Shown here: one piece after another, positions 25,872 to 34,901 of the stretch
Position numbering within the stretch: position 1 is the stretch's first letter
How the letters are laid out: each line of letters opens with the position of its first letter
Origin: Collimonas antrihumi
Lineage (GTDB): Bacteria; Pseudomonadota; Gammaproteobacteria; Burkholderiales; Burkholderiaceae_D
Assembly (NCBI RefSeq): GCF_018304965.1
Contig: NZ_JAGQED010000001.1
Coordinates: 526,768-590,767, forward strand
DNA length: 64,000 bases
Direction of reading: 5' to 3'
Notes under the pieces: model-generated
Database searches by the model: none
Told to the model about the DNA's origin: nothing
What the model saw: only the letters and a program-made list of their open reading frames with translations
Translations under genes and position numbers: made by a program

Positions 25872-27293
25872 ATGAGCGACCTGAAAATATATAACACGCT
25901 GGCGCGTGAGAAGCAGCTGTTTTCTCCAATCGAACCAGGCAAGGTCCGCATGTACGTCTGCGGCATGACGGTCTACGACTATTGCCATCTTGGTCACGGA
26001 CGGGTGATGGTGGTGTTCGATATGGTGCAGCGTTGGCTGCGCCAGTCGGGATTGGACGTTACTTATGTGCGCAATATCACCGACATCGATGACAAGATCA
26101 TCAAGCGCGCCGTCGAGAATGGCGAAACGATCTCGCAGCTGACCGGCCGCTTCATTCAAGCCATGGATGAGGATGCGGCCGCGCTGGGCGTGCAAAAGCC
26201 GGATCACGAGCCACGTGCGACGGCGTTCGTGCCGCAGATGCTGGCCCTGATCGAAAAGCTGGAGCATAAGGGCTTGGCATACCAGGGCGGCGACGGCGAC
26301 GTAAATTATTCAGTACGCGATTTTGCCGGCTACGGTAAGTTGTCGGGCAAGTCGCTCGACGATTTGCGCGCCGGCGAGCGCGTCGACGTCAATGTCGGCA
26401 AGCGCGATCCGCTCGACTTCGTCTTGTGGAAAGCCGCTAAAGAGAGCGAGCCGGAAGAAGTTAAATGGAACTCGCGCTGGGGGCATGGCCGGCCGGGCTG
26501 GCATATCGAATGTTCCGCCATGGCGGAGCAATTGCTGGGTGAGCAGTTCGATATTCACGGCGGCGGCCAGGATTTGCAGTTTCCGCATCATGAAAATGAA
26601 ATCGCGCAATCGGAAGGCGCGCATGGCCATCAGTTCGTCAATTACTGGATGCACAACGGCTTTGTGCGCATCGACAATGAAAAGATGTCCAAGTCCTTGG
26701 GAAATTTTTTCACGATTCGCGACGTCCTGAAAAAATATGATGCGGAAGTGGTGCGTTTCTTTATTCTACGGGCGCATTACCGTAGTCCATTGAATTATGC
26801 CGATACTAATCTGGATGACGCCAAGAATGCGCTGACACGTCTGTATACAGCATTGAAAGAAGTGCCGGCCGACGCTGAGCCGCTGGACTGGAGCGAGGCC
26901 CATGCCGAGCGCCTGGCGCAAGCCATGGATGACGATTTCAATACGCCTATGGCCATCTCGGCTTTGTTCGATCTGGCCAATGAAGTCAATAAGAATCGCT
27001 CGCCGGCAGCGGCGCGCCAACTCAAAAATCTGGCCGGCGTAATGGGACTGTTGCAGCGTACTCCTGAAGATTTTTTGAAAGGCCGTGCACTCGCAGGTAA
27101 CGATGTTGTCGGAAATGGCATTGCACAAGCTGCTTTGTCAGAGCAAGATATCCTACTCAAAATTCAATCTCGTCAAGCAGCAAAAATTGCCAAGGATTTT
27201 TCTGCCGCAGACCAGATCCGCAAGGAGCTGCAGGCCGATGGCATTTTGCTGGAAGATAAGCCCGGTGGTCAGACCGAATGGCGAAGGGCGTAA
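25872..27293 (+). CDS. cysS: Cysteinyl-tRNA synthetase
   Basis: 473 residues, normal CysRS length. The class I motifs are HLGH (in [11 protein letters not shown], the HIGH signature) and KMSKS ([11 protein letters not shown]). The Zn ligands are visible as CGMTVYD, the Cys in WHIECSAM and the His pair in HHENE, and the C-terminal anticodon domain carries the DALR-like helices. It charges tRNA-Cys in the cytosol. The stop is four bases before the next start, so it is co-transcribed with the DNA glycosylase gene. Confidence 0.96.
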   Translation: MSDLKIYNTLAREKQLFSPIEPGKVRMYVCGMTVYDYCHLGHGRVMVVFDMVQRWLRQSGLDVTYVRNITDIDDKIIKRAVENGETISQLTGRFIQAMDEDAAALGVQKPDHEPRATAFVPQMLALIEKLEHKGLAYQGGDGDVNYSVRDFAGYGKLSGKSLDDLRAGERVDVNVGKRDPLDFVLWKAAKESEPEEVKWNSRWGHGRPGWHIECSAMAEQLLGEQFDIHGGGQDLQFPHHENEIAQSEGAHGHQFVNYWMHNGFVRIDNEKMSKSLGNFFTIRDVLKKYDAEVVRFFILRAHYRSPLNYADTNLDDAKNALTRLYTALKEVPADAEPLDWSEAHAERLAQAMDDDFNTPMAISALFDLANEVNKNRSPAAARQLKNLAGVMGLLQRTPEDFLKGRALAGNDVVGNGIAQAALSEQDILLKIQSRQAAKIAKDFSAADQIRKELQADGILLEDKPGGQTEWRRA

Positions 27294-27297
27294 CCGT

Positions 27298-27948
27298 ATG
27301 CAAAAACCGATAGCTGTCGACACCTCCTTTTTTGTGCCTTCGTATTGGGAGGACGCCAAAGTTGAGTTGATGAAGCGCGACCGCATCATGCGTAAATTGA
27401 TCCCGCAATTCGGCGACCTGCATCTGGTTGGCCGCGGCGAAGCGTTTACCACGCTGGCGCGTTCGGTAGTCGGTCAGCAGATTTCCGTCAAGGCAGCGGA
27501 ATCTGTATGGCAAAAATTTCTGTTAGTCTGTCCTAAAACCACTCCCGCCCAGGTATTAAAAGCCGGCCCCGAGCAACTTGCTGCTTGCGGTTTGTCTAAG
27601 CGTAAAGCAGACTATATTCTTGATCTGGCCGATCATTTCAAGGCGAAACGGGTCAATGCCGAGCAGTGGCAGGAGATGGAAGATGAGGCGGTCATCGCGG
27701 ATTTAACGCAAATTCGCGGCATCGGACGCTGGACAGCGGAGATGTTTTTGATATTTAATTTGCTCCGGCCCAATATTTTGCCTTTGGATGACATGGGGTT
27801 GCTTAAAGGCATTAGTGTCAATTACTTTTCAGGAGAGCCGGTTTCGCGTAGCGATGCGCGCGAGGTATCTGCCAACTGGGAGCCGTGGCGCACCGTGGCG
27901 ACCTGGTATCTATGGCGTAGCCTGGATGCGGTGTCTGCAGAATATTAA
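27298..27948 (+). CDS. DNA-3-methyladenine glycosylase II-like (HhH-GPD family)
   Basis: 216 residues from the ATG at 27298; a longer frame reaches 27085 but lies inside cysS. The HhH-GPD superfamily fold is shown by SVVGQQISVKAAESVW (substrate-pocket helix), the helix-hairpin-helix TQIRGIGRWTAEMFLIF, and the catalytic Asp in LPLDDMGLLKG. It excises alkylated bases (AlkA-type), leaving an abasic site. The N-terminal AlkA domain is absent, as in the short bacterial/yeast MAG-like forms. Confidence 0.88.
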   Translation: MQKPIAVDTSFFVPSYWEDAKVELMKRDRIMRKLIPQFGDLHLVGRGEAFTTLARSVVGQQISVKAAESVWQKFLLVCPKTTPAQVLKAGPEQLAACGLSKRKADYILDLADHFKAKRVNAEQWQEMEDEAVIADLTQIRGIGRWTAEMFLIFNLLRPNILPLDDMGLLKGISVNYFSGEPVSRSDAREVSANWEPWRTVATWYLWRSLDAVSAEY

Positions 27949-27967
27949 GTCATTGTCGGATAGTTAC

Positions 27968-28003
27968 TTTAAGTAACTTATTTAAGTAACTTATTTAAGT
28001 AAC
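27968..28003. repeat. 13-bp tandem repeat upstream of accA
   Basis: The unit TTTAAGTAACTTA occurs at 27968-27980 and 27981-27993, with a 10-base partial copy at 27994-28003. An overlapping palindrome AGTTAC-TTTAA-GTAACT covers 27962-27978. It sits 35 bases before the accA start, so copy number could affect promoter or leader spacing. No regulator is known to match. Confidence 0.8.
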
Positions 28004-28038
28004 CTTCTCCGCAGTGACAGTTTAATCAAGGGAATAAT

Positions 28039-29013
28039 ATGAGTAAAACAACATTTCTCGGCTTCGAACAACCGATTGCCGAGTTAGACGCCAAGATCGA
28101 AGAACTGCGTTTTGTCCAGGACGACTCCGCGGTAGATATTTCGGAAGAAATCGACCGCTTGTCGAAAAAAAGCCAGCAGTTGACTAAGGATATCTACGCA
28201 AAACTGACTCCTTGGCAAGTTTCTCAGATTTCACGTCATCCGCAACGCCCATACACCATGGATTATGTGAATGAAATATTCACCGATTTCCATGAGTTGC
28301 ACGGCGATCGCACTTACGCCGACGACCAGTCGATAGTCGGTGGTCTGGCGCGCTTTAACGGCCAGGCTTGCATGGTGATCGGTCACCAAAAAGGGCGCGA
28401 CACCAAAGAGCGCGCATTGCGTAATTTCGGCATGCCTAAGCCGGAAGGTTATCGCAAGGCTCTGCGCCTGATGAAAGTGGCGGAGAAATTCGGCCTGCCG
28501 ATCTTCACCTTTGTCGATACTCCTGGCGCGTTCCCTGGCATCGATGCGGAAGAACGCGGGCAGTCGGAAGCTATCGGCCACAATTTGTACGCGATGGCGG
28601 AATTGAAAGTGCCGCTGATCGCCACTATCATCGGCGAAGGCGGTTCCGGTGGCGCCTTGGCGATTGCGGTCGGCGATGCAGTCCTGATGCTGCAGTACGC
28701 AACTTATTCGGTGATTTCACCTGAAGGTTGTGCCTCGATCCTGTGGAAAACCGCTGAGCGCGCATCCGATGCGGCCGATGCTCTGGGCCTGACCGCGCAT
28801 CGCTTGAAAGCAGTCGGCCTGATCGACAAGATCGTCAGCGAACCGTTGGGCGGCGCCCATCGCGATCCGAAGCAGATGGCTTCCCTGTTGAAGCGCGCAC
28901 TGGCGGATACCTTGCGCCAGTTCCAAGGTGTCAAGACCAAGGACCTGTTGAATGCCCGCCATGAAAAACTGATGAGCTACGGTAAATTCAAGGAAGTGCT
29001 GGCTGCAGAATAG
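28039..29013 (+). CDS. accA: Acetyl-CoA carboxylase carboxyltransferase subunit alpha
   Basis: 324 residues. Starts [23 protein letters not shown], with the N-terminal helical part typical of AccA, then the crotonase-like carboxyltransferase domain ([22 protein letters not shown], in pieces; [16 protein letters not shown], the oxyanion Gly-Gly pair; [15 protein letters not shown]). With AccD it moves the carboxyl group from biotin to acetyl-CoA, giving malonyl-CoA for fatty acids. The tilS start follows after two bases; both are one operon. Confidence 0.96.
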   Translation: MSKTTFLGFEQPIAELDAKIEELRFVQDDSAVDISEEIDRLSKKSQQLTKDIYAKLTPWQVSQISRHPQRPYTMDYVNEIFTDFHELHGDRTYADDQSIVGGLARFNGQACMVIGHQKGRDTKERALRNFGMPKPEGYRKALRLMKVAEKFGLPIFTFVDTPGAFPGIDAEERGQSEAIGHNLYAMAELKVPLIATIIGEGGSGGALAIAVGDAVLMLQYATYSVISPEGCASILWKTAERASDAADALGLTAHRLKAVGLIDKIVSEPLGGAHRDPKQMASLLKRALADTLRQFQGVKTKDLLNARHEKLMSYGKFKEVLAAE

Positions 29014-29015
29014 GC

Positions 29016-30473
29016 GTGTCGAATTCATCTACTACAAGTATCTGCGCGTACTTGGAAGCTACCCTGGCGGAGATCGCGCAAGCCGCACAAGCGCACTCTG
29101 CTGTCGTTCCTGCAACTACCCAAGAGTGGCCCGCGCGGCTGGCAGTCGCCTATAGCGGCGGGCTGGATTCCAGCGTCCTGCTGCATGCGGCTGCGCACTA
29201 TGCCAGCACGCGTGGCATCAAACTATTCGCCTTCCACATCCATCACGGCATCAGTCCCAACGCAGATCAATGGCAAATTCATTGTGCAGAGACTTGCGCA
29301 AAGCTGAATGTGCAATTCGATACACGAGGCATCGAATTGCACAACCGTGACAAGAGCGGTGTGGAAGAGGCGGCCCGCATCAGCCGCTACGCAGCGCTGG
29401 GCGATTTGTGCCGCCAGCATCAGGTTCCTTTGCTGTTGACCGCGCATCATCTGGATGACCAGGCTGAGACGGTGTTGCTGCAATTGTTGCGCGGCTCCGG
29501 TGCGGCCGGCTTGTCCGGCATGGATCGCTGGAACACGGCGTCGACTTTGCTGGGTGACGCCGAGTTGCTGATGGCGCGGCCGTTGTTGAAAGTGTCGCGT
29601 GCAGCATTGGAAGAGTATGTAGAAAAATATGTCTCAACTCAACAGCTGACGTATATCGAAGACGAATCGAATCACGATCCACGCTATGCCCGCAACGCCT
29701 TGCGCCAGCAAGTCATGCCGGTGCTAGCCCAATATTTCCCTGGGTTCCAGGAGCGTTTCTCGCGGAGTTCCGGGCATATGCAGACCACGCAACGATTACT
29801 GGTCGATCTGGCGGCGCAAGACATGGCCACCTGCGCGGATGGCGCATGCCTTGATCTGGAGCACGTGCGCAAGTTGAGCGGCGAGCGGATCGATAATCTG
29901 CTGCGCTATTGGTTCGGCTTGCATCATCTGCGCATGCCATCCAGCGCCTGGCTGAGTGAAATGCGCCAGCAATTGCTGGAAGCTAAAGCCGATGCGCAAT
30001 TATGCGTGACACATCCGGATTGCCATATCCGCCGTCACAGGAACCGCGTGTTCCTGACGCCGCGCGACGATATCGATCGCTCGGAGATCGAGCCGCAAGC
30101 GTTTCGCTGGAATGGCGAGGCCGAGTTGCATTTTCCTGAATTCGGCGGGGTGCTGCATTTTGACCAGGCAGAGCAGGGCATTGCCGCCGACTGGTTACGC
30201 GCGCAACCTTTGCAAATTCAATATCGGTCCGGCGGCGAGCGCCTCAAGCTGGCGTTTAACCGCCCCACAAAAAGCATCAAATATCATTACCAGGCGTTCG
30301 ACGTGCCGCCCTGGGAGCGTGAACGCCTGCCTTTGGTGAGCAGTGGCAAGCAGATCCTGTTTGCGGCTGGCATCGGCATGGATTGCGTGCAATTGGCGAG
30401 CGGGCCGGGGCCGCATATCAGCCTGCGCTGGCAAGCCAATGAGATTGCATTTAAGCAAGATATTTTAAGCTGA
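29016..30473 (+). CDS. tilS: tRNA(Ile)-lysidine synthetase
   Basis: 485 residues from a GTG at 29016, the only start that avoids a large overlap with accA. The PP-loop is AVAYSGGLDSSVLLHAA (SGGxDSS), and the second motif HHGISPNADQW and LTAHHLDDQAETVLLQLLRGSG are typical. The middle and C-terminal tRNA-binding domains (about 270-480) complete the standard long form. It converts C34 of tRNA-Ile(CAU) to lysidine so that AUA is read as isoleucine. An N-terminal extension of about 45 residues precedes the PP-loop. Confidence 0.95.
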   Translation: MSNSSTTSICAYLEATLAEIAQAAQAHSAVVPATTQEWPARLAVAYSGGLDSSVLLHAAAHYASTRGIKLFAFHIHHGISPNADQWQIHCAETCAKLNVQFDTRGIELHNRDKSGVEEAARISRYAALGDLCRQHQVPLLLTAHHLDDQAETVLLQLLRGSGAAGLSGMDRWNTASTLLGDAELLMARPLLKVSRAALEEYVEKYVSTQQLTYIEDESNHDPRYARNALRQQVMPVLAQYFPGFQERFSRSSGHMQTTQRLLVDLAAQDMATCADGACLDLEHVRKLSGERIDNLLRYWFGLHHLRMPSSAWLSEMRQQLLEAKADAQLCVTHPDCHIRRHRNRVFLTPRDDIDRSEIEPQAFRWNGEAELHFPEFGGVLHFDQAEQGIAADWLRAQPLQIQYRSGGERLKLAFNRPTKSIKYHYQAFDVPPWERERLPLVSSGKQILFAAGIGMDCVQLASGPGPHISLRWQANEIAFKQDILS

Positions 30474-30598
30474 GCTGTATCGCTGCCCGTACTTTCTCTC
30501 TGGTAAGCCTCTTGTCATAATCGGCCGTTGCGGGTACAGTAAAGGGTTGATTTTATTTTTTGCACCACACCCGCTTCTAGCACCCACCTACATTCCCT

Positions 30599-31849
30599 AT
30601 GGCTTTAATTGTCCACAAATACGGCGGCACTTCGATGGGCTCACCCGAGCGCATCAAGAATGTCGCCCTGCGCGTCGCCAAATGGCATGACGCCGGCCAC
30701 CAAATCGTCGTGGTGCCCTCCGCGATGTCCGGTGAAACCAACCGTCTTCTGGCTCTGGCAAAAGAAATTACCGCCCAGCCCGATCCACGCGAACTCGATA
30801 TGCTGGCCGCCACCGGCGAGCAGGCATCGGTCGCCTTGCTGGCCATGGCCTTGCATGCGATAGGCAAGGACGCGGTATCCTACGCGGGCTGGCAAGTCGC
30901 CATTGAAACCGACTCGGCCCACACCAAAGCCCGGATTCGTTCGATTGACGATGGCAAAGTGCGGCAAGACCTGGATGCCGGCAAAGTGGTGATCATCACC
31001 GGTTTCCAAGGTGTCGACGACCTGGGCAATATCACGACGCTGGGCCGTGGCGGTTCCGATACGTCGGCAGTCGCCGTGGCCGCTGCACTGAAGGCTGCGG
31101 AGTGCATGATCTATACCGACGTCGACGGTGTCTACACCACCGACCCGCGCGTGGTATCGGATGCGCGCCGCCTGAAGACCGTAACCTTTGAAGAAATGCT
31201 GGAGATGGCATCGCTGGGCTCTAAAGTGCTGCAGATTCGCTCGGTCGAATTTGCCGGCAACTACAAGATGCCAACCCGCGTGCTGTCTTCGCTGACTGAC
31301 CCATTAATGCCGTTGGAAGAAGAAGCAATTTCCGGCACCCTGATTTCGTTTGAGGAAGACACCAAGATGGAACAAGCCACCATTACCGGCATCGCGTTTA
31401 ATCGCGACGAGACCAAGATCACCGTACTCGGCGTGCCTGACCGTCCCGGCATCGCCTACCAGATTCTCGGCGCAGTCGCCGATGCCAATATCGAAGTCGA
31501 CATGATTATCCAGAATCAGTCGGTCGATGGCAAAACCGACTTCACCTTTACCGTACCGCGCGGCGAGTACACCAAGGCGATGGATGTCCTGAACGAGAAG
31601 GTCAAAGCGCATATCGGCGCCGCTAGCATCACAGGCGACGCCAAGGTGTCCAAAGTGTCGGTAGTGGGCGTAGGCATGCGCAGCCATGTCGGCATCGCTT
31701 CGCAAATGTTCCGTACCCTGGCGGAAGAGGGCATCAATATCCAGATGATTTCGACCTCTGAAATCAAGATTTCGGTGCTGATCGATGAGAAGTACATGGA
31801 GCTGGCGGTACGCGCTTTGCATAAGGCTTTTGGGCTGGAAAGCGCGTAA
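30599..31849 (+). CDS. lysC: Aspartate kinase (feedback-regulated, class II)
   Basis: 416 residues. The kinase domain opens with VHKYGGTSMGSPERI and includes TGEQAS and GRGGSDTSAVAVAAALKA. Two ACT domains at the C-terminus (about 265-410; VPDRPGIAYQILG, GVGMRSHVGIASQMFRTLAEEG in part) bind lysine/threonine. It makes aspartyl phosphate for lysine, methionine, threonine and diaminopimelate synthesis. No ribosome site is obvious before the ATG, and no lysine riboswitch-like leader is visible in the 125-bp gap after tilS. Confidence 0.95.
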   Translation: MALIVHKYGGTSMGSPERIKNVALRVAKWHDAGHQIVVVPSAMSGETNRLLALAKEITAQPDPRELDMLAATGEQASVALLAMALHAIGKDAVSYAGWQVAIETDSAHTKARIRSIDDGKVRQDLDAGKVVIITGFQGVDDLGNITTLGRGGSDTSAVAVAAALKAAECMIYTDVDGVYTTDPRVVSDARRLKTVTFEEMLEMASLGSKVLQIRSVEFAGNYKMPTRVLSSLTDPLMPLEEEAISGTLISFEEDTKMEQATITGIAFNRDETKITVLGVPDRPGIAYQILGAVADANIEVDMIIQNQSVDGKTDFTFTVPRGEYTKAMDVLNEKVKAHIGAASITGDAKVSKVSVVGVGMRSHVGIASQMFRTLAEEGINIQMISTSEIKISVLIDEKYMELAVRALHKAFGLESA

Positions 31850-31974
31850 TCGCGCTTAATCGAAAAATTTTTCGAAAAAAACTGATAATCTTGCATGGCG
31901 TTATTGACCAAAACCGCATGAAAAGTTATTATTCGTGTCCTTAACGCGGCGTTGTAAAAAAGCCGTTTAAGTTT

Positions 31975-32068
31975 GGAGGCGTGGCCGAGTGGTCGAAGGC
32001 ACTTCCCTGCTAAGGAAGCATATGGGCTTAAACCTGTATCGTGGGTTCGACTCCCACCGCCTCCTCCA
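31975..32068 (+). tRNA. tRNA-Ser (anticodon GCT)
   Basis: 94 nt with encoded CCA. Acceptor GGAGGCG pairs with CGCCTCC; the anticodon arm CTTCC-CTGCTAA-GGAAG gives GCT (reads AGC/AGU); the long variable arm is typical of serine tRNAs; the T arm is GTGGG-TTCGACT-CCCAC. The discriminator base reads T, where G is usual for bacterial serine tRNAs. A terminator follows. Confidence 0.96.
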
Positions 32069-32097
32069 AGAACATGTTCTGCAATGTTGAGAACGTA

Positions 32098-32140
32098 CAA
32101 AAAACCGCTTCTAGCCTTGTGCTGATGCGGTTTTTTTTGT
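32098..32140 (+). terminator. Intrinsic terminator after tRNA-Ser
   Basis: AAAACCGC at 32101-32108 pairs with GCGGTTTT at 32127-32134, continuing into a run of eight T (with a second T block after). It lies 30 bases beyond the tRNA 3' end. Confidence 0.85.
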
Positions 32141-32270
32141 TTTTGCGGGACTTTTCTTTGTCAGTTTATTACTTGCTGTAGCGAACCTTGCTCCGTAAAC
32201 TGGCTCTTACCAGTGTTATAGCAGTCAACGGGTGGCCTGATCGAGGTTCAGCCGGATAGATAAAGGTTTC

Positions 32271-34901
32271 ATGGCACATCATTCATCCCCATCCCAAACT
32301 GAGAATCCGACGCCTGCCGTTACTCCCGACGTTACTTCTGGCATCACTTCTGTCGTCCAGAAGACGGGCGTAAGCTGGCGCTTCTGGCTGACGGTGCTGT
32401 TGGTGCTGATCCTGGGCGCGATGGTATTCAAATCCTTGCATACCTTGCTCGCCACCGTGCACTATCGCAGCATCGTGCATGCGGTCAAACATACGCCGCC
32501 GAGCAACCTTTTACTGGCGGTGCTGGCGACGGCAGTCAGTTATCTGTCGCTGGCCGGCTACGATGTGTCCAGCTTGCGTTACGTCGGCGCCAAGGTCAAA
32601 GGAACCACCATCGGTTTGACCTCGTTCATTGCCTACGCACTCGGCAATACCGTCGGACTCGGGGTGCTGACCGGCGGTACGATACGCATGCGCCTGTACA
32701 CGGCGAGCGGCGTCGAAGCCTCCCAGGTGGCGCAGGCCATCGCCTTCAATGCCGGCGCGTTCGGCCTCGGCATGACTACGTTTGGCGCCATCGGCTTGCT
32801 GTGGGGCGCGCCACAGGTCCAGGCGCTGGCGCATATTCCGAGCTGGCTATTGCGGGCGATCGCCAGTGTGGTGCTGCTGGGTGTCGCCGCTTTTATCATC
32901 CTGTGCCGCGTGCGCCGTGATCTGCTGCTGTTCGGGCGCTGGAATTTGCGTTTGCCGGAAGCCGGCCTGGCCCTGCGTCAATTGTTGATCTCCGCCGTGG
33001 ATTTGAGTGCGGCGGCGGCAACCCTGTGGTTCTTGCTGCCGAGCGGCGTAATCGATTTGCCGACCTTTGTCGCGTTCTATGCGATAGCAATGGCGCTGGG
33101 CGTGATCAGCCATGTGCCGGGCGGTGTCGGCGTATTCGAGGCGGTGATCTTGCTGGCTTGCGCCAATCACGCGCCAACCAGCGACATCGCGGCTGCCTTG
33201 CTGCTGTATCGAGGCGTTTATTTTCTGCTGCCGCTGTTGCTGGCAACGATTTTGCTCGCTGCATTTGAAATGCGTTCCGGCGTCGGTGCGCCGGTGGCGC
33301 GCGCGGCGGTGAAATTATCGCCGTGGCTGCTCACGGCGTTGACGCTGGTGACCGGCACCATGTTGCTGATATCCGGCGTGACACCAGCCACTCGCCATGC
33401 CGAAGAACTGCTGAGACTGCATGTGCCACTGTTTGTAGTGGAAGCATCGCACCTGATCGGTAGCGTGGCCGGTTTGGCGATGCTGTTCCTGGCGCGCGGC
33501 TTGTTGCATCGGCTCGATGCGGCCTGGTGGGCATCGCTCGTGCTGACCGTGATCGCCGGGATCCTGGCGCTGCCTAAGGGTATCGCCATTTCCGAATTCA
33601 TCGTGCTGTTCCTGTTGGCCTCGTTGCTGGTGATTTCGCGTAAACAATTCGACCGGCGTTCGTCATTGTTTTCACAAACCTTCGAGCCCGGCTGGCTGAT
33701 TGCGGTTGCCTGCGTGCTCGCGGCTTGCGGCTGGATACTGTTGTTTGCGTATCGCGATATCGATTTTGCCGACCGCATGTGGTGGCAATTTGCATTTGAC
33801 GATTATGCGCCGCGCTCGATGCGGACGCTGATGGTGGTGGCCATCATGGCTCTGGGCCTCGGCTTGTGGCAGTTGTTCCGGCGCTCTACCGGCGCCGCCG
33901 AACGTCCGGGCGAAGCAGAGTTGCAGCGCGCCGCCGAGATCGTGCGCAAGCAGCCGGCGGCAGATGCTTGCCTGGCCTTGATGGGCGATAAAAGCCTGCT
34001 GTTTTCTGCTTCCGGCAACAGCTTCATCATGTTTGCCAAGCACAATCGGTCCTGGGTCGCCTTATCCGATCCGGTCGGCGACCAGAAAGAGTGGTCGGAG
34101 CTGATCTGGCGCTTTATCGAACTGGCCGATGGCCATGGCGGACGCGCGGCTTTCTATAAAGTGCGGCCGCAATCCTTGCCGTTGTATCTGGATGCCGGTT
34201 TGCGGGTTTACAAGTTGGGTGAAGAGGCCTACGTGCCGCTCGATCAATTCAGCCTGCAAGGCCCGCGCCGCGCCAATCTCAGGCATGGCGTCAATCGGGC
34301 CGAGCGCGAAGGCCTGAATTTCGAGATGCTGGCGGTTGAGCAGTTGCCGCCGTTGCTGGACCAACTCAAAGTGGTTTCCGATGCGTGGCTGGCCGATCAA
34401 GACACGCGCGAAAAAAGCTTTTCGCTGGGTGGTTTCGATGAAGCTTATATCCTGCGCCAGCCGGTTGCAGTGATTCGCCGCGAAGGGAAAATCATCGCCT
34501 TTGCCAGCTTGATGTGCCCCGAAGTATTGCGGATCGAAGCCGCCATCGATTTGATGCGGCAATTACCGGATGCGCCGCCAGGCACCATGGATTTCCTGTT
34601 CTCTCAATTGATGCTGTATTTCAAGGAGCGGGGTTTTCAGCATTTCGGTCTAGGCATGGCGCCGATGTCTGGCATGAAAGATCATCAGCTGGCGCCGCGT
34701 TGGCAACGCTTTGGACGCATGTTGTTCATGCATGGCGGGCGTTTCTATAACTTCCGCGGCCTGCGCAATTTCAAAGACAAGTTCGATCCGGTGTGGGAGG
34801 CGCGCTATCTGGTCACCAAGGGCGGCCTGGGACCGTTGTTCGCCTTCACCGATACCGCCGCGCTGATTAGCGGCGGCCTCAAGGGAGCTATCAGTAAATG
34901 A
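32271..34901 (+). CDS. mprF: Bifunctional phosphatidylglycerol aminoacyltransferase/flippase MprF (LpiA-like)
   Basis: 876 residues. The N-terminal half (about 35-540) has some fourteen transmembrane helices of the MprF flippase domain (AYALGNTVGLGVLTGGTIRMRLY, seen in parts; SHVPGGVGVFEAVILL). The C-terminal half (about 560-870) is the cytosolic DUF2156 synthase with its two GNAT folds (SFIMFAKHNRSWVALSDPVG, LGMAPMSGMKDHQLAPRW). It transfers Lys or Ala from charged tRNA to phosphatidylglycerol and flips the product, lowering surface negative charge and giving resistance to cationic peptides and acid. The acvB start overlaps its stop by four bases. Confidence 0.93.
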   Translation: MAHHSSPSQTENPTPAVTPDVTSGITSVVQKTGVSWRFWLTVLLVLILGAMVFKSLHTLLATVHYRSIVHAVKHTPPSNLLLAVLATAVSYLSLAGYDVSSLRYVGAKVKGTTIGLTSFIAYALGNTVGLGVLTGGTIRMRLYTASGVEASQVAQAIAFNAGAFGLGMTTFGAIGLLWGAPQVQALAHIPSWLLRAIASVVLLGVAAFIILCRVRRDLLLFGRWNLRLPEAGLALRQLLISAVDLSAAAATLWFLLPSGVIDLPTFVAFYAIAMALGVISHVPGGVGVFEAVILLACANHAPTSDIAAALLLYRGVYFLLPLLLATILLAAFEMRSGVGAPVARAAVKLSPWLLTALTLVTGTMLLISGVTPATRHAEELLRLHVPLFVVEASHLIGSVAGLAMLFLARGLLHRLDAAWWASLVLTVIAGILALPKGIAISEFIVLFLLASLLVISRKQFDRRSSLFSQTFEPGWLIAVACVLAACGWILLFAYRDIDFADRMWWQFAFDDYAPRSMRTLMVVAIMALGLGLWQLFRRSTGAAERPGEAELQRAAEIVRKQPAADACLALMGDKSLLFSASGNSFIMFAKHNRSWVALSDPVGDQKEWSELIWRFIELADGHGGRAAFYKVRPQSLPLYLDAGLRVYKLGEEAYVPLDQFSLQGPRRANLRHGVNRAEREGLNFEMLAVEQLPPLLDQLKVVSDAWLADQDTREKSFSLGGFDEAYILRQPVAVIRREGKIIAFASLMCPEVLRIEAAIDLMRQLPDAPPGTMDFLFSQLMLYFKERGFQHFGLGMAPMSGMKDHQLAPRWQRFGRMLFMHGGRFYNFRGLRNFKDKFDPVWEARYLVTKGGLGPLFAFTDTAALISGGLKGAISK

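Noticed and set aside
30474..30598. Lysine riboswitch before lysC
   Set aside because: The 125-bp gap is too short and shows no lysine-box-like multi-stem structure.
31516..32100. Minus-strand frame with GGGGGSRTHDTGLSPYASLAGKC
   Set aside because: Antisense of tRNA-Ser(GCT) and the end of lysC; this peptide is a classic spurious annotation.
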